Below are positions 23,149-35,348 of a stretch of 64,000 nt of DNA, in pieces. The position numbers and the translations under genes were made by a program. The stretch is from assembly GCF_004193775.1 (NCBI RefSeq), contig NC_041020.1, positions 6,343,657 to 6,407,656 on the forward strand, given 5' to 3'. Numbering within the stretch: position 1 is the stretch's first letter; each line of letters opens with the position of its first letter. Under the pieces are notes generated by a model. It was not told the origin of the DNA, made no database searches, and was given only the letters and a program-made list of their open reading frames with translations. Source of the DNA: Glycine soja (Eukaryota > Streptophyta > Magnoliopsida > Fabales > Fabaceae).

Positions 23149-25362
23149 ATGTTGAAAAAACTTAGACGCAAGGTTAGCACAGCTCTCGCAGGTGGCTCGA
23201 GAAAAGGCTCCAAACCCTATAAAAACACAACCTTCAAAATCAAAACCCCATCACCATCCCCATCACCATCAACCCCATCACAACTTCCATCACCACCACG
23301 AAGATCAACAATGTCTCACACCAGAAAGCACACTCCTTTTCTGTTCCCCCATGTTGATTCCACTGTTGTCCCTGAACCCTCCAATTTCTTCTCCTCAAAC
23401 CTTGTCTCAAATCCACTCCCCACAAACTCCTTCTTCCAAAACTTTGTCCTCAAAAACGGTGACCAACCTGAATACATTCACCCTTACCTCATCAAATCCT
23501 CAAACTCTTGTCTTTCCCTCTCATACCCATCTCGCTTCATGAACCCCTCCTTCATCTACCAAGTCTTCAACCCTGATCTTACCATCTCTTCCTCTCAAAA
23601 ATCCCACCCTTCCCATTTGAACCACACCATCTCTTCCCACAATGATCTCAGTGTTACATTGGATATCCCTTCTTCCAATTTGAGGTTTTTCCTTGTTCGG
23701 GGAAGCCCCTTTTTGACCCTCTCTGTGACTCAACCAACCCCTCTTTCCATCACCACAATCCATGCAATTCTCTCCTTTACCTCAAGTGAGTCACTCACCA
23801 AACACACTTTCCATCTTAACAATGGCCAGACTTGGTTTTTGTATGCTTCTTCACCGATCAGGTTGAGTCATGGACTCTCTGAGATAACTTCTGATGCCTT
23901 TTCTGGCATAATTAGGATTGCCCTTTTGCCTGGTTCTGATTGGAAGCATGAGGCTGTGCTTGACAGGTTCAGTTCTTGTTACCCTGTGAGTGGTGAGGCT
24001 GTGTTTGCAAGACCCTTTTGTGTGGAGTATAAGTGGGAGAAGAGAGGGTGGGGTGATTTGTTGATGTTGGCACACCCTCTCCATATTCAGCTTTTGGCTG
24101 ATAGTGGCAGCGAAGATGTTAGTGTTTTGAGTGATTTTAAGTATGGGAGCATTGATGGGGAGCTCGTTGGGGTTGTTGGGGATTCTTGGCTTTTGAAAAC
24201 TGATCCTGTTTCTGTGACTTGGCATTCTGTTAGAGGTGTGAGGGAAGAATCCCGGGATGAGGTTGTTTCGGCGCTTGTGAACGATGTCGAGGGGCTGAAT
24301 TCTTCGGCAATAGCGACAAATTCGTCGTATTTTTATGGGAAATTGGTTGCAAGGGCTGCAAGGTTTGCTTTGATAGCTGAGGAGGTGTGTTTTCTTGATG
24401 TGATTCCCAAGGTTAGAAAGTATTTGAAGGAAACCATCGAGCCGTGGCTGGAGGGGACTTTTAATGGGAATGGATTTCTGTATGATAGGAAATGGGGTGG
24501 CATTGTCACCAAACAAGGATCTACTGATGCTGGTGCTGATTTTGGGTTTGGAGTTTACAATGATCACCATTATCATTTGGGGTACTTCCTTTATGGAATT
24601 GCAGTGCTTGCTAAGATTGATCCGGTGTGGGGTAGGAAGTATAAGCCTCAAGCCTATTCACTAATGGCAGATTTTATGACCTTGAGCAGAAGATCAAACT
24701 CAAATTACACAAGACTGAGGTGCTTTGACCTTTATAAACTCCACTCATGGGCTGGAGGGTTAACTGAGTTTGGAGATGGAAGAAATCAGGAGAGTACTAG
24801 TGAAGCTGTTAATGCATATTATTCTGCTGCCTTGATGGGTCTGGCGTATGGTGACACGCATCTTGTTGCCATTGGATCAACACTCACAGCATTGGAAATT
24901 CATGCAGCTCAAATGTGGTGGCATGTGCAAGAGGGAGATAATCAGTATGATCAAGATTTTGTAAAAGAGAACAAGGTAGTTGGTGTTCTTTGGGCAAATA
25001 AGAGGGATAGTGGACTATGGTTTGCGCCTCCTGAGTGGAGAGAATGTAGGCTCGGCATTCAACTCTTACCAATACTGCCTATTTCTGAAGTCTTGTTTTC
25101 CAATGTTGATTTTGTGAAGGAGCTTGTGGAGTGGACATTGCCTGCTTTGAATAGGGAAGGTGTTGGAGAAGGATGGAAGGGGTTTGTCTATGCTCTGCAG
25201 GGTATTTATGACAATGAAGGTGCAATGCAGAAGATAAGAAGGTTAAATGGATTTGATGATGGAAACTCATTGACTAATCTCTTGTGGTGGATTCATAGCA
25301 GATCTGATAAAGAGGAATTTGGTCATGAAAAAATCTGCTGGTTTGGTCATTACTGCCACTAG
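23149..25362 (+). CDS. GH81 endo-1,3-beta-glucanase / beta-glucan elicitor-binding protein
   Basis: A single 737-codon exon of glycoside hydrolase family 81. Legume members include the soybean beta-glucan elicitor-binding protein, which binds oomycete cell-wall heptaglucan and also hydrolyses 1,3-beta-glucan. The N-terminus is basic with no signal peptide (MLKKLRRKVSTALAGG), followed by a Ser/Pro-rich stretch at residues about 34-55. The GH81 N-terminal beta-sandwich then runs from about residue 60 (FLFPHVDSTVVPEPSNFF, PLPTNSFFQNFVL). The catalytic (alpha/alpha)6 part carries GVYNDHHYHLGYF, with Asp472 as expected general acid, and GRNQESTSEAVNAYYS, with Glu548 and Glu552 four residues apart as in characterised family members. 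The C-terminus ends WFGHYCH. I see no stop or frameshift. A second, broken copy starts about 6 kb downstream on the same strand, so this was a tandem pair. The soybean binding protein is about 667 residues as I recall it, so this may be a paralogue with a longer N-terminus. Confidence 0.95.
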   Translation: MLKKLRRKVSTALAGGSRKGSKPYKNTTFKIKTPSPSPSPSTPSQLPSPPRRSTMSHTRKHTPFLFPHVDSTVVPEPSNFFSSNLVSNPLPTNSFFQNFVLKNGDQPEYIHPYLIKSSNSCLSLSYPSRFMNPSFIYQVFNPDLTISSSQKSHPSHLNHTISSHNDLSVTLDIPSSNLRFFLVRGSPFLTLSVTQPTPLSITTIHAILSFTSSESLTKHTFHLNNGQTWFLYASSPIRLSHGLSEITSDAFSGIIRIALLPGSDWKHEAVLDRFSSCYPVSGEAVFARPFCVEYKWEKRGWGDLLMLAHPLHIQLLADSGSEDVSVLSDFKYGSIDGELVGVVGDSWLLKTDPVSVTWHSVRGVREESRDEVVSALVNDVEGLNSSAIATNSSYFYGKLVARAARFALIAEEVCFLDVIPKVRKYLKETIEPWLEGTFNGNGFLYDRKWGGIVTKQGSTDAGADFGFGVYNDHHYHLGYFLYGIAVLAKIDPVWGRKYKPQAYSLMADFMTLSRRSNSNYTRLRCFDLYKLHSWAGGLTEFGDGRNQESTSEAVNAYYSAALMGLAYGDTHLVAIGSTLTALEIHAAQMWWHVQEGDNQYDQDFVKENKVVGVLWANKRDSGLWFAPPEWRECRLGIQLLPILPISEVLFSNVDFVKELVEWTLPALNREGVGEGWKGFVYALQGIYDNEGAMQKIRRLNGFDDGNSLTNLLWWIHSRSDKEEFGHEKICWFGHYCH

Positions 25363-25660
25363 GTATTGTTAATGGTTTCAGGTATTTAAAAAGAAATTAT
25401 GATAGTTTCTTACATTGTACAAAAATAAATTTCTGTATACATCTGATGGCTGTTTCTTTCAATATTTATTTCAGTAAAATGTGTTGTGGACTTGAGCATT
25501 CGTTCTCTGTTAACCCTCATTGTGTCATGAGAACATTATGGTTTAAGGTTTAAGCTCTTTAGCTAGCATCTGGCCTTTTCAATTGTGTTTTTTTTTTTGA
25601 ATATGGTGCATTTTTTTTCTTTCTGAAATATCAGTCCATTTGACACGAAGGCTAAACAAT

Positions 25661-25757
25661 ATTTCTGAAACTTCGGTTTTTAACCGTGTCCAATGACGTT
25701 GTGTTATCCATGTAGCTGAACCCACCTAGTGAGATAAGGCTTTGCTGTAGTTGTAGT
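25661..25757 (+). repeat. SINE/LINE-like 3' end, copy 1
   Basis: Reads aaacttcggtttttaaccg, then tgtagctgaacccacctagt, gagataaggctttg and a degenerate TTG-rich tail. The ...ctagtgggataaggctttgttgttg ending is typical of plant retroposons with a (TTG)n tail. Other copies are at 26728 and 28019. I cannot name the family. Confidence 0.5.
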
Positions 25758-26727
25758 GCATTTGACAGCAGGAGAAACTAAGGAGGTTTTTGATGATGTA
25801 AACTCATAGACTTATAGAATTCTTAACAGTGTCAAGGTGACAAGAAAATAACAATCTTTGTTTTTAACTGACCCTCATTTTCTCTTGTTCCCTTCATTTT
25901 CTTTGTTGGGTCAATTTGGAAGGAATAGTTAATTAAAAGTTCTTAACTAAAAATCTGGAAAGTTTCTCATTAACATCTGAACTATTCTTTTTGGGTACAA
26001 CATTAACATCTCAAATCATCCAACTCAATTATTTTAGTAGCCAGCAGTGATCTTGTTTTGTGCCATGAGGTATTAGATAAAACTTAAGGTTTGAAACTCT
26101 GGCTCATGATTGTGCATTCTGTGACAAACCATTGAAAAGAATTAGTGTCTCAATAATTAGTTGGTATATCACTAAAACACTAAATTCCTTTTCAACTGTT
26201 ATAGCTTCCCTTGTTATTTTGTTACCTCATGGTATATCTTAGGTATATTTAAGTGTATGCTTTGGAAGAAACATTTATTCCTAACTAGTGAATTAGTCAA
26301 TTGGATTAATTAGAGGATTTTTGTTTGGTCTGCTATGAATTTGAGTTTGAATAGGTGTGATAGTAGAAACATTACAAATTTAGAGTCATTGTCATGATAT
26401 GAAAGAAACTGCTGCTCATTCTGTTATGCAACCATGAAGATTGGATCATTGGAACACAGGAAGGAAAATAATGTTTGTTTTCAACAAGAGGACTTAATTA
26501 TATAATTGCTTCATTTGTTTGTAAATTCCCCATGTCACCAACGTATTCCTTTTATTTTTTTCTTCATTATCTGTGTAATCTTGTATTAGGAAATGCTAGA
26601 TAATGGTTCCTATCTTTTGAAAGAAAACTGTAATGTTATTTCCACACCATTTTCCATTATATCATTCTAACAGATCTTCCATTTTAAATTATAATTATAT
26701 TAATAAAACTTTTGATTGTTATTCCTA

Positions 26728-26900
26728 AAGCTTTGGTTTTAAACCGAGTAGAATGATATCATTTGATCAATATAGCTGACTTTATCAAGTGGGATAAAAC
26801 GAAAAAGCGAACTATTGGAATTCTTGTCTTGGGCTTAGCCCTCTTTTACACCAACTCAATAACAAGCGCCGAACAAGGATGAAAGACTTTGTTGTTGTAA
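26728..26900 (+). repeat. SINE/LINE-like 3' end, copy 2
   Basis: Reads aagctttggttttaaaccg, then atatagctgactttatcaag and tgggataaaacg. The gactttgttgttgta end is displaced to about 26887 by an 80-bp insertion. Confidence 0.45.
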
Positions 26901-27362
26901 ACTTTTGATTGTTATACGTGAAACTCCTTTCTAACCTGGTCTCTGCATCATTCAAACTTGTTCTCAGATGTGAAATTATTCAAAATTCAGCATAATTATA
27001 TATAGGGACCAAAATTAAAAACGTCTACGGACCAAAATTCAGCTCTATACGCGCTAAACAGAAAACAGAATTATGAGGATTGATTTGAAAACTCCTTTTG
27101 GGAATCAAATTGAAAATAAGCTTGTATACATGGATTTATAATTGAATAAAGCTGTATAATAAAACAAGTAAAATACATATTCCAATACACTATTTTTTAT
27201 TTATTTTTTGTATAGATCCTAGGTATTTTCCTGGGAGATAATCAAGTTGGATAGGATCATTATGATCAATATTTAATTCTCCTTCCAAGTTGTGTTAAGT
27301 ACTCTAAAGGAGAATTTTTGTTATTCATAATAATCTTATTTGAGTTCAATAAGATTGTTTTT

Positions 27363-27365
<3 letters not shown>

Positions 27366-27431
<66 letters not shown>
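27366..27431. repeat. (TA)n microsatellite
   Basis: About 66 bp of uninterrupted TA dinucleotides. Confidence 0.97.
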
Positions 27432-27433
<2 letters not shown>

Positions 27434-28018
27434 ATCTGGTGACTAACAAATTTCCCTGACCAAATTTCAGTAATCAGCTGACTAACAATATTTTGATCTG
27501 TTAGATATCCTGGTCAACAGAGGCTAGTGTTTGATGAGATTTTAATCAGATTATCCATTTTAAGATTTTAATCATATTATCCATTTTAAGATTTTAATCT
27601 TATCTAACCCGTGTTCCTTTAATTACTCTTAAACAACTTTGTTATGGCCCATGAGTCAAATCTAAGGACTAGTCTTCTAACATTGTTCCTTTAGTTATCT
27701 AACCGTTGTTCCCTTAACTATCCATTTTAGGTCTGAAGATTATTGAGTTCATTATCAGTCTATTGCAAATTTTGAAATAATTGTATTTGTATAAGTTTTT
27801 ATATAATTTTTTGTGCTATTAAATGAAATAAGAAGAGAAGAGAAACATTGTGGGATAAGATAATCGATCTGATGGAAAGATATTAAAGGAAAAAGAAAAT
27901 AATGTTATAGGAAAGTATGGTATGATTAAGACAACTCTTTTGAAATACTCTACCTAAACAGCTATTTAGCCTCACTACACCAGTTAATTAATTTGAATTT
28001 AATTCATACCCTTATACA

Positions 28019-28110
28019 ATACTTCGGTTTTTAACTGTATTGAGTTGTGTCGATTGTGTGATTTATGTAGCTGACTTTACTTAGTAGGATAAGATTTTGT
28101 TGTTGTTGAG
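28019..28110 (+). repeat. SINE/LINE-like 3' end, copy 3
   Basis: Reads atacttcggtttttaactg, then tttatgtagctgactttact, tagtaggataagattttg and ttgttgttg. It is the cleanest of the three copies between the GH81 genes. Confidence 0.5.
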
Positions 28111-29200
28111 ATATCTTTTTACAAGATTAAACTTGAAACCTTTATTGTAAGTGGATTTATTCATAGATACACAGCTCCATGTGATGCAACATGTGCCTTT
28201 TAACTGCCTCGTCTGACAGCTTTCTGCAATTAACTTACACTTACTTTCTCCTCAAGTCTTTTGAAGCTCTATGCTTTTTCTGAGCCTTTTCCATTTTCCT
28301 ACTGATTACTGCTTTAGCATGTAGTCCAAGGTTGGAGTAGATTCACATTATTGAGATCGCTTAGGCTACTTCACCAAGAGTCAAATTTGCATAAATGAAT
28401 TTCTGACACAAGAAACTGTTGCTTGGTGTTAAAAATGGAGTTAATGTGACAATGTAATTTCATTTTGGAAAGTAATACATAAACTTTATCAATTATCTTA
28501 GTGTAAAGTGATGAAAATCTTTGTTTTTTAATTTAACTCTTCTTAGTCAGGAATGACATTGTAGGGTGAAGAAGAAAAACCAACTGTGAAGCCAATTTAT
28601 CTCTTGGGAACATAGAAGATGAATAACTTTATTGTATAGGAAAATAAATCTCGCAAACTCACGTTTCAAAAACAAAATTGTATCAACATTAATTTCTTAA
28701 GAATTGTGAAATAATTATATATAGGACTCATTTTTAAGTTCTGAGATATTGCATGCACCATTAGAGAGAATTTGTTGAAGTTCTTAATTTTATGTGACAT
28801 TATAGGATCTACTAAAAGTGAGTTAAACAACTCCATTAAGATGCTAAAGGTATAACTTGTACATAAACTTGAATAAAAATGACCTTTTTAAGGGGAATAA
28901 AATATTGTTTGAACAAGGTACAGAAAAGATGCAAGGTGAAATATCAAATGCCAAACAACCTAGTCATGCCATCTTTTCCTTGCACATTCAAGCACAGAAA
29001 CCTTAAAGTATCTTTCAGTGATCCTTACCCCTTTTTCCCCACCCAAGCCAAGGAATGGCATCGTTTCTTCTTTTTGACATTTTTCTGTTTCTATAGCATA
29101 ATGTACACTCATAAAACCCCTTCATTTTCTTTGAACAATTCCTTTCTCCAGACATTTCCAAATTCCTTACTTTTCTTTTCAGCTTCAATTTTCTCTCTTA

Positions 29201-29207
29201 TATAAAG
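29201..29207 (+). promoter_or_regulatory. TATA box retained by the GH81 pseudogene
   Basis: TATAAAG lies 85 bp upstream of the pseudogene ATG at 29286, with a CA-rich leader between them. Confidence 0.5.
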
Positions 29208-29251
29208 CACAGTAAGCAAACCTTTCTATTTCCATCCAACTAAGCATCCAC

Positions 29252-29353
29252 TATATCCACATCCAAATCTAAATCCAAACTCACCATGTTTAAGAAACTT
29301 GGTATATCCACATCCAAATCTAAATCCAAACTCACCATGTTTAAGAAACTTGG
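29252..29353 (+). repeat. Perfect 51-bp tandem duplication across the GH81 pseudogene start
   Basis: 29252-29302 and 29303-29353 are identical. Each copy contains the leader and the ATG-TTT-AAG-AAA-CTT-GG start. The unit is 17 codons, so translation from the first ATG (29286) runs in frame through the former leader into the second ATG (29337). Confidence 0.95.
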
Positions 29354-29836
29354 AAAAAAGATTGAAAGAGAAATTAAAAGACCCTTCAAAAATCGACCAC
29401 GACCACGACCATGACCATCATCTCCACCTCTACCTCAACGTCCGCCTTCACCTCTTGCTCCACCACTTCCTCCATCTACGTCTCCATCACCACCACCATC
29501 ACCATTGTCGTTAGCTCCATCACCTCCTCTTCTTCCTAAGCAACCAAATGCTCCTCTTGTCTACCCTCAAACTCATCCATAGTTCTCCCCGATCCTTGTA
29601 CTTTCTTTTCTACAAACCTTCTATCTTCTCCACTCCTTACAAACTCTTTTTTTCCAAAATTATGTTCTCCAAAATGGAGACACACCAGAATACATTCACC
29701 CTTACCTCATCAAATCTCCCTTTCTCTCTCTTACCCTTCTCTTACCTTTAACTCTTCCTTCATAACATAGATTCTCAACCCTGACATCACCATCTCTTCC
29801 TTGGAGAGAAAAACCACCCCATATGCACACGCAAAG

Positions 29837-32800
29837 TGTGACACTCTGTACCCCAACATGCATATAAATGGGAAAAACATATAAAACACGAAATCTAGTT
29901 AAATCAATTTTATTCAATAAAATTGTAAGTAAATCCATGTGGGTAAAAGGTCCACATTCATTTCACTGCAAATAAAACTTCTCAGAAACATTTCTTGCAT
30001 AAAACAAGGCCATTCAAGTTTACAAAAGAACTCTATTGGAACAAGTGGCCTCGGAATAATTAAGAAGGGGGGGGAGGGTTGAATTAATTATGAACGTGTC
30101 TTGACTAATTAAAAATTTATCCTTCTTAATGTTATTAGATTCAATTAGGCTTTACTACTAAGTTATGAGAAAGTAAAGAATAGAAACAATAACTTAGACA
30201 AAAGTAAAGTGGAAATAAAAAATGCACAGCGGAAAAGTAAAGAGCGTAGGGAAGAGGAAAGCAAACACAAGTTTTACACTGGTTCGACAACGACCCGTGC
30301 CTACATTCAGTCCCCAAGCAAACCATGGTTCTTGAGATTTCCAACAACCTTCTAAAATCCTTTACAAGCAAAGAGCCACAAAGGATGTACCCTTCCTTGT
30401 TCTCTTTGAACAATCAAGTAGATGTACCCTCTACTTGAAGCGAACCACAAAGGATGTACCCTCCCTTGTGTTCACTATTACAACCAAGAAGCTACCTGCT
30501 TCTTACACATAATTCTTAGATGGTTAGTTCTTTGAATTCAGCGTTTGGGCAAAGAATTCTCAGACGGTTAGTTCTTTGAATTCTTTGTTTGGGGAATCAA
30601 AAGAATTCTCAGACGGTTAGTTCTTTGAATTCTTTTGGCAAGATGGAAAAGGAAAGAAGAAGAAAATAGAATAAGCACAAGTTTTTGCCAAATGAACTTT
30701 TCTTGACAAAGCAAGTATTGAACAAAAACTCTTAGAAAGATGTTGAGAATAATTGAATGAAATCTTTTTTTTTTAAATTCGTGCCATGGTCACATATTTA
30801 TAGCCATTTGATGGCTCTTGAAAAACCAAGTTAAAAGTTGTGACTCTTGGCAATTTCTTCAAAACTGGTCACTTTAAAAGTTATGACTTTCTTGAAAACT
30901 AGTCACTTTAAAAATTGTGACTTTTGGCAATTTATTTTTCGAAAACAGTCACTGGTAATTGATTACCATTATAGTGTAATCGATTACACATCAACAGATG
31001 TGACTCTTCATGTTTAGATTTGAAACCAACATTTACAAATGTTGTGTAATCGATTACACAAGTTTGAAAATGTTTTATCACAAGTTGTGACTCCATAAAT
31101 TTGAAATCCAATGTTCAAAAATATTGGTAATCGATTACATGCCCATGGTAATCGATTACTACTTTGTAAAACAATTATAAAACTGTTTGGGCTTTTGGTA
31201 ATCGATTACTGCCTTCTGGTAATTGATTACCAGAGAGCAAAAACTCTGGTAAAAGATTTTTCTTTGAAAAATTCTTTTGGACAAATTGTGCTATTCAATC
31301 TTTTTTTTTGAAAAAAAATCTTTTTATACTTATCTTGATGCTTTTCTTGAAGTTCTTACATATCTTGAGTCTTCTCTTGAATCTTCACTTGAATCTTGAT
31401 TCTTGATTGAACAACTCTTTGATTCTTGAAACTTGTTTGACTCTTGATTCTTGACTTGAGTCTTTGGCATCATCAAAATAAACTTGGAAAGCTTTGCTTC
31501 CACAAACTCAAGTTAAGCAACACAATAAAATAAAGTAAAATAACATGTTCGAAACATCATGCAATCAAAACAGAAACTCATGCCCTAATATCACATCCTA
31601 TCAGAGTATTGTGTCCTGGCGTTCTTTAGCACGAAATTCCTTAAAGCAATCCATCTAGCCATATGCTTTCACGAACACAAGGTTCGAGATCATCACAAAA
31701 TCCAAATACAAACAACACACGGGGAGTGAGTCATCACATTCCTCAACGAATAGAGATAAACGAAACATACATGTATGATATAAATATAACAATAATATAA
31801 TTATAACAACAATATAGGTATAACAAGGCTCAACTTTGGCATAGTTCGCATAATTTCAAAACTCAACACGTAACATCACTTGTCCTAGAATTTAATCACA
31901 AATCACATTCCTCACCTTCACGATTAATCACATATTCAAGACAAGACATATCAAATACAATACCTCATCTCACACTTACACAATTCATTACACAGCATCA
32001 CATAACAAGTCATAATGATCATTACACAGGCGTTATGCAACAGATACACTAAGACTCAATCCTATATGCAATGTGGTACCATGTTAGTGAAAAACCTTGT
32101 CGGACGCCTAGGAGTACATGACAAGAAATAGCACACATTGGTAAGTTAAGTCACTCTCACTAGGTAAAATCATAGGGAGATTAGTCAGGGTCACGCTGTT
32201 TTGTGAGAATGCTCCAACCATATGAGATCGACATATGCTTAAAGAAGCACTCAAACTGAATATTTACCTCCAAGGCCTAGACTTTGAAGAGTTCATCAGG
32301 GCCTTTCCCTCTTGATTCAGGTCCAACCCAGAAAACATTTTAACACGTAGACTCTATCTATGAACTATACAAAATACACAACTCCTCAATTATTCTCAAA
32401 ATAATTTTGACTTGTTGCGCCTCAAAGTGATTCAACTCATCGGGTTCCCATAGTGGATCCCATCACAATACTCATCACTCTTAAAGGGTCTTACAATCGT
32501 GTGATTATATAATTTATAGCTCATAATACAATGCACACAACATCTCAATACATGTGTGATCTCACGATTTAACACATACTTAACTTGTCACTTACACATA
32601 GTTCATCATACTTTCATAATCCCAAGACATCATATTATCAAGCCTCATGCATCATATACATATCACACAGTAATAATATTAATATGTTATGTTGATATGA
32701 CTATTCATCTCATTAAAATAGGCATTTAAAATCATATATGTACCATTGAAGCTTGAACTATGTAATACACACAATTACTCAATTATTTTCAAAATCATTT

Positions 32801-34386
32801 TAACTCGTCGCGTCTCAAAGTGATTCAACTCGTCGAATTCCTATAGTGGATCCCATCACAATACTCATTGCCCTTAAAGGGTCTTACAGTTGTAGGATTG
32901 TACAGTTCATAGCTCACAACTCAATGTGTACAAAATCTCAATACATATGTATCTTATAATTTAACACATACTCAATTTATCACATACACCTAATCTCAAT
33001 CACAATGTTATAATCCCAATGTAACATGTTATCACATCTCATGAATCATATAAACATCACACAATATTAATATTGACATGGTACAAAACATCTATATATT
33101 AAATCGAACTATATTATTTTCAATTAAAAAGAGTTAATAAATAATTAAACTAAAAATGCATTGAAAGTATTTGTCGTTGAATCATAATATATTAATTTCC
33201 TTCAATTTAATTTTATTATTTGAACTATTAATTCCTAATTTATTTTAACAATTCATGTACATATATACATGTTATAATCATCAACACGAATAGGCTTATG
33301 AAACAAAAAACATGACAAATAACGTTTCCAAAAATCTAATTCTCATGCTAATCTAAAAAATCTTGTCCAAAACACAAATGAATTATACAAAAATGCTTCT
33401 CACAACATGGGGAGTAAAACCCCTCAAAAAATTTCACATAATCATATCAAAATCAAAGAAATCAAAATCATAGGTTCAAAAACACGAAAACACCAAGAAC
33501 ACTCAATTTTATCAACCAATTTGCATTAGGGCATCAATTAACCATCAAACATAACAATTTTGAGATTATAATCATAAAAGCAGAATTAAAATACAATAAA
33601 AATCCCAATATAAACCCAAATTTGATAATCTAAGGATCCTTACACATGTTCATTCTAACCCTAATTGCAATAAACTTATCATTTACCTCTAAGTGGACTC
33701 ACGTGTGTAGTCTGATAGCGATAACAACGTCTCTAGCGGTTCCCTAAGATTTCTCAAGTTTTTCCTCTAGTTGTTTTGTTAGGATTTTCAAGCGTTAGAG
33801 AGAATAAGAAGAAGAGATTGAAGCCTCAATTTCACTGTCTCTGTGCAAGGGGAATTTTTTTCTCTACAAACATTCTTTCACAAATCCCAACGGTGAAAAT
33901 ATTTGAAAATGATTTTCGAAGGTGCTGTTCAAATCTCAAGATGATCCAACGATTAATAAGTCTGTAATCGTAGTCTTATTGAGACATGTTTGAGTATATG
34001 CAGAAAAAAGAGGATTTTATGAGAAGGAGAATGACAATGAATTTGGGATTAAAAAAGGGCGTAAAAATGTATCATAATTGTAAAAACTAACCTAATATTT
34101 CTCTATTTATAGCTAGGGTTCCGACTCTACTATTTACTCTTTTTTTATATATTTCATAAAAAGATAGCTTTATTTTACTCCCTATTAAATAGATAAATAA
34201 ATAAAACATGTTTTTTATTTTGTAAAAATACATATTTATTTTATTTATCTTAAAACCATTATTTTAATTAATAAAACTATTTCTTCTTATTTATTTAATT
34301 GTAAAAATGTCATTATTTTTTTAAAAATCTATTTATTTTTAAATAAAATTTCTTTTAATTTATTTTATGAAAAACAATGTGTTAGA
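29837..34386. mobile_element. Solo LTR of a gypsy-type element, with nested insertion
   Basis: Flanked by a perfect 5-bp target duplication CAAAG (29832-29836 and 34387-34391) interrupting the GH81 pseudogene. It begins TGTGACACTC and ends GTGTTAGA, one base from the expected GTGTTACA inverted terminus. There is no gag, pol or second LTR, so it is a solo LTR of about 3.0 kb plus a nested element at about 30060-31590. Internally, about 32367-32690 and 32770-33080 are a diverged direct duplication (agtgattcaactc, atcccatcacaatactcat, aaagggtcttaca in both). LTR pieces of the same family lie at 20706-20955. The assignment to gypsy is from general resemblance to legume LTRs. Confidence 0.75.
30060..31590. 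mobile_element. Nested retroelement remnant with TAATCGATTAC repeats
   Basis: Splits the solo LTR. It starts near a gaagggggggg-ttgaatt stretch and ends with a ttgattcttgacttgagtc run. It holds three near-identical copies of an ggttagttctttgaattc block (30523, 30567 and 30617) and at least five TAATCGATTAC palindromes (about 30976, 31047, 31127, 31149 and 31199), plus TAATTGATTAC variants. These motifs are typical of legume LTR sequences. There is no coding region, and exact ends and target duplication are not resolved. Confidence 0.6.
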
Positions 34387-35348
34387 CAAAGCATGTAATC
34401 TCTTCCTTAAGTGATCTTAGTGTCACTTTGGGCATTCCCTCTTCAAACCTCAGGTTCTTTCTTGTTAGGGGAAGCCCTTTTGTGGCAACATCAGTGACAT
34501 ATCTCACGCTATCAATCACTACCATGCATTTCATTCTTTCTCTCTCATCCAATAACTCCCTCACCAAACACACCTTGCAGCTCAACAATGGCCAAACATG
34601 GCTCATTCATACTTCCTCCCCTATTAGTTTAAACCATAGCCTTTTTGAGATTGCTTCTACTGAATTTTCTGGAATAATTAGGATAACGGTGTTGCCTGAT
34701 TCTGACCCCAAGTATGAGGTAATTCTCAATAGGTTCTGCTCTTGTTATCTTGTGTCTAGAGATGCAGCATTCACAAAGCCATTATGTGTGGAGTATAAAT
34801 GGGAAAAGAAAGGGTGGGGGGAGTTGCTAATGCTAGCCCACCTTCTTCACCTTCAGCTTTTGAATGATAGTGATTGTGGTGTGACTGTGTTGCATGATTT
34901 AAAATATAGAAGCATTGATGGTCTTGTTGGAGACTCGTGGCTGTTGAAAACCAATCCGGTTTCGGTTACTTGGCATTCCACAGGAGGTATCAGAGAGGAA
35001 TTCCAAGAGGATATTTTTTCAACGCTTTCTGAAGATGTGGATGGTTTGAATCCTTTGGGAATAACAACAACATCCTTTGGGTTTGGTGTTTATAATAATC
35101 ATTACAATTTGGGGTACTTCCTTTATGGAATTGCCATGCTTGCAAAGATTGGGGAAGGAAGTACAAGCCTCAAGCCTATTTTATTCACTTGTAGCAGATC
35201 TCATGAACTTCAAAAGAAGATCGAACTCTAACTACACGCGATTGAGGTGTTTTTATCTCTATAAATTGCACTTGTGGGCCAGAGGGTTAACTGAATTTGC
35301 ATTGCAGATGGAAGAAATCAGAAGAGTACTAGTGAAGCTGTGAATGCA

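Larger units (their letters stand above)
25363..28878. other. Intergenic region between the two GH81 copies
   Basis: Begins with the GH81 3' UTR (an aataaat poly-A-like signal near 25425). No coding gene seen. It contains three copies of a short dispersed repeat and a long TA array, listed separately. Confidence 0.55.

Noticed and set aside
23149..23260. Secretion signal on the GH81 protein
   Set aside because: The N-terminus is highly basic and Ser/Pro-rich with no hydrophobic core.
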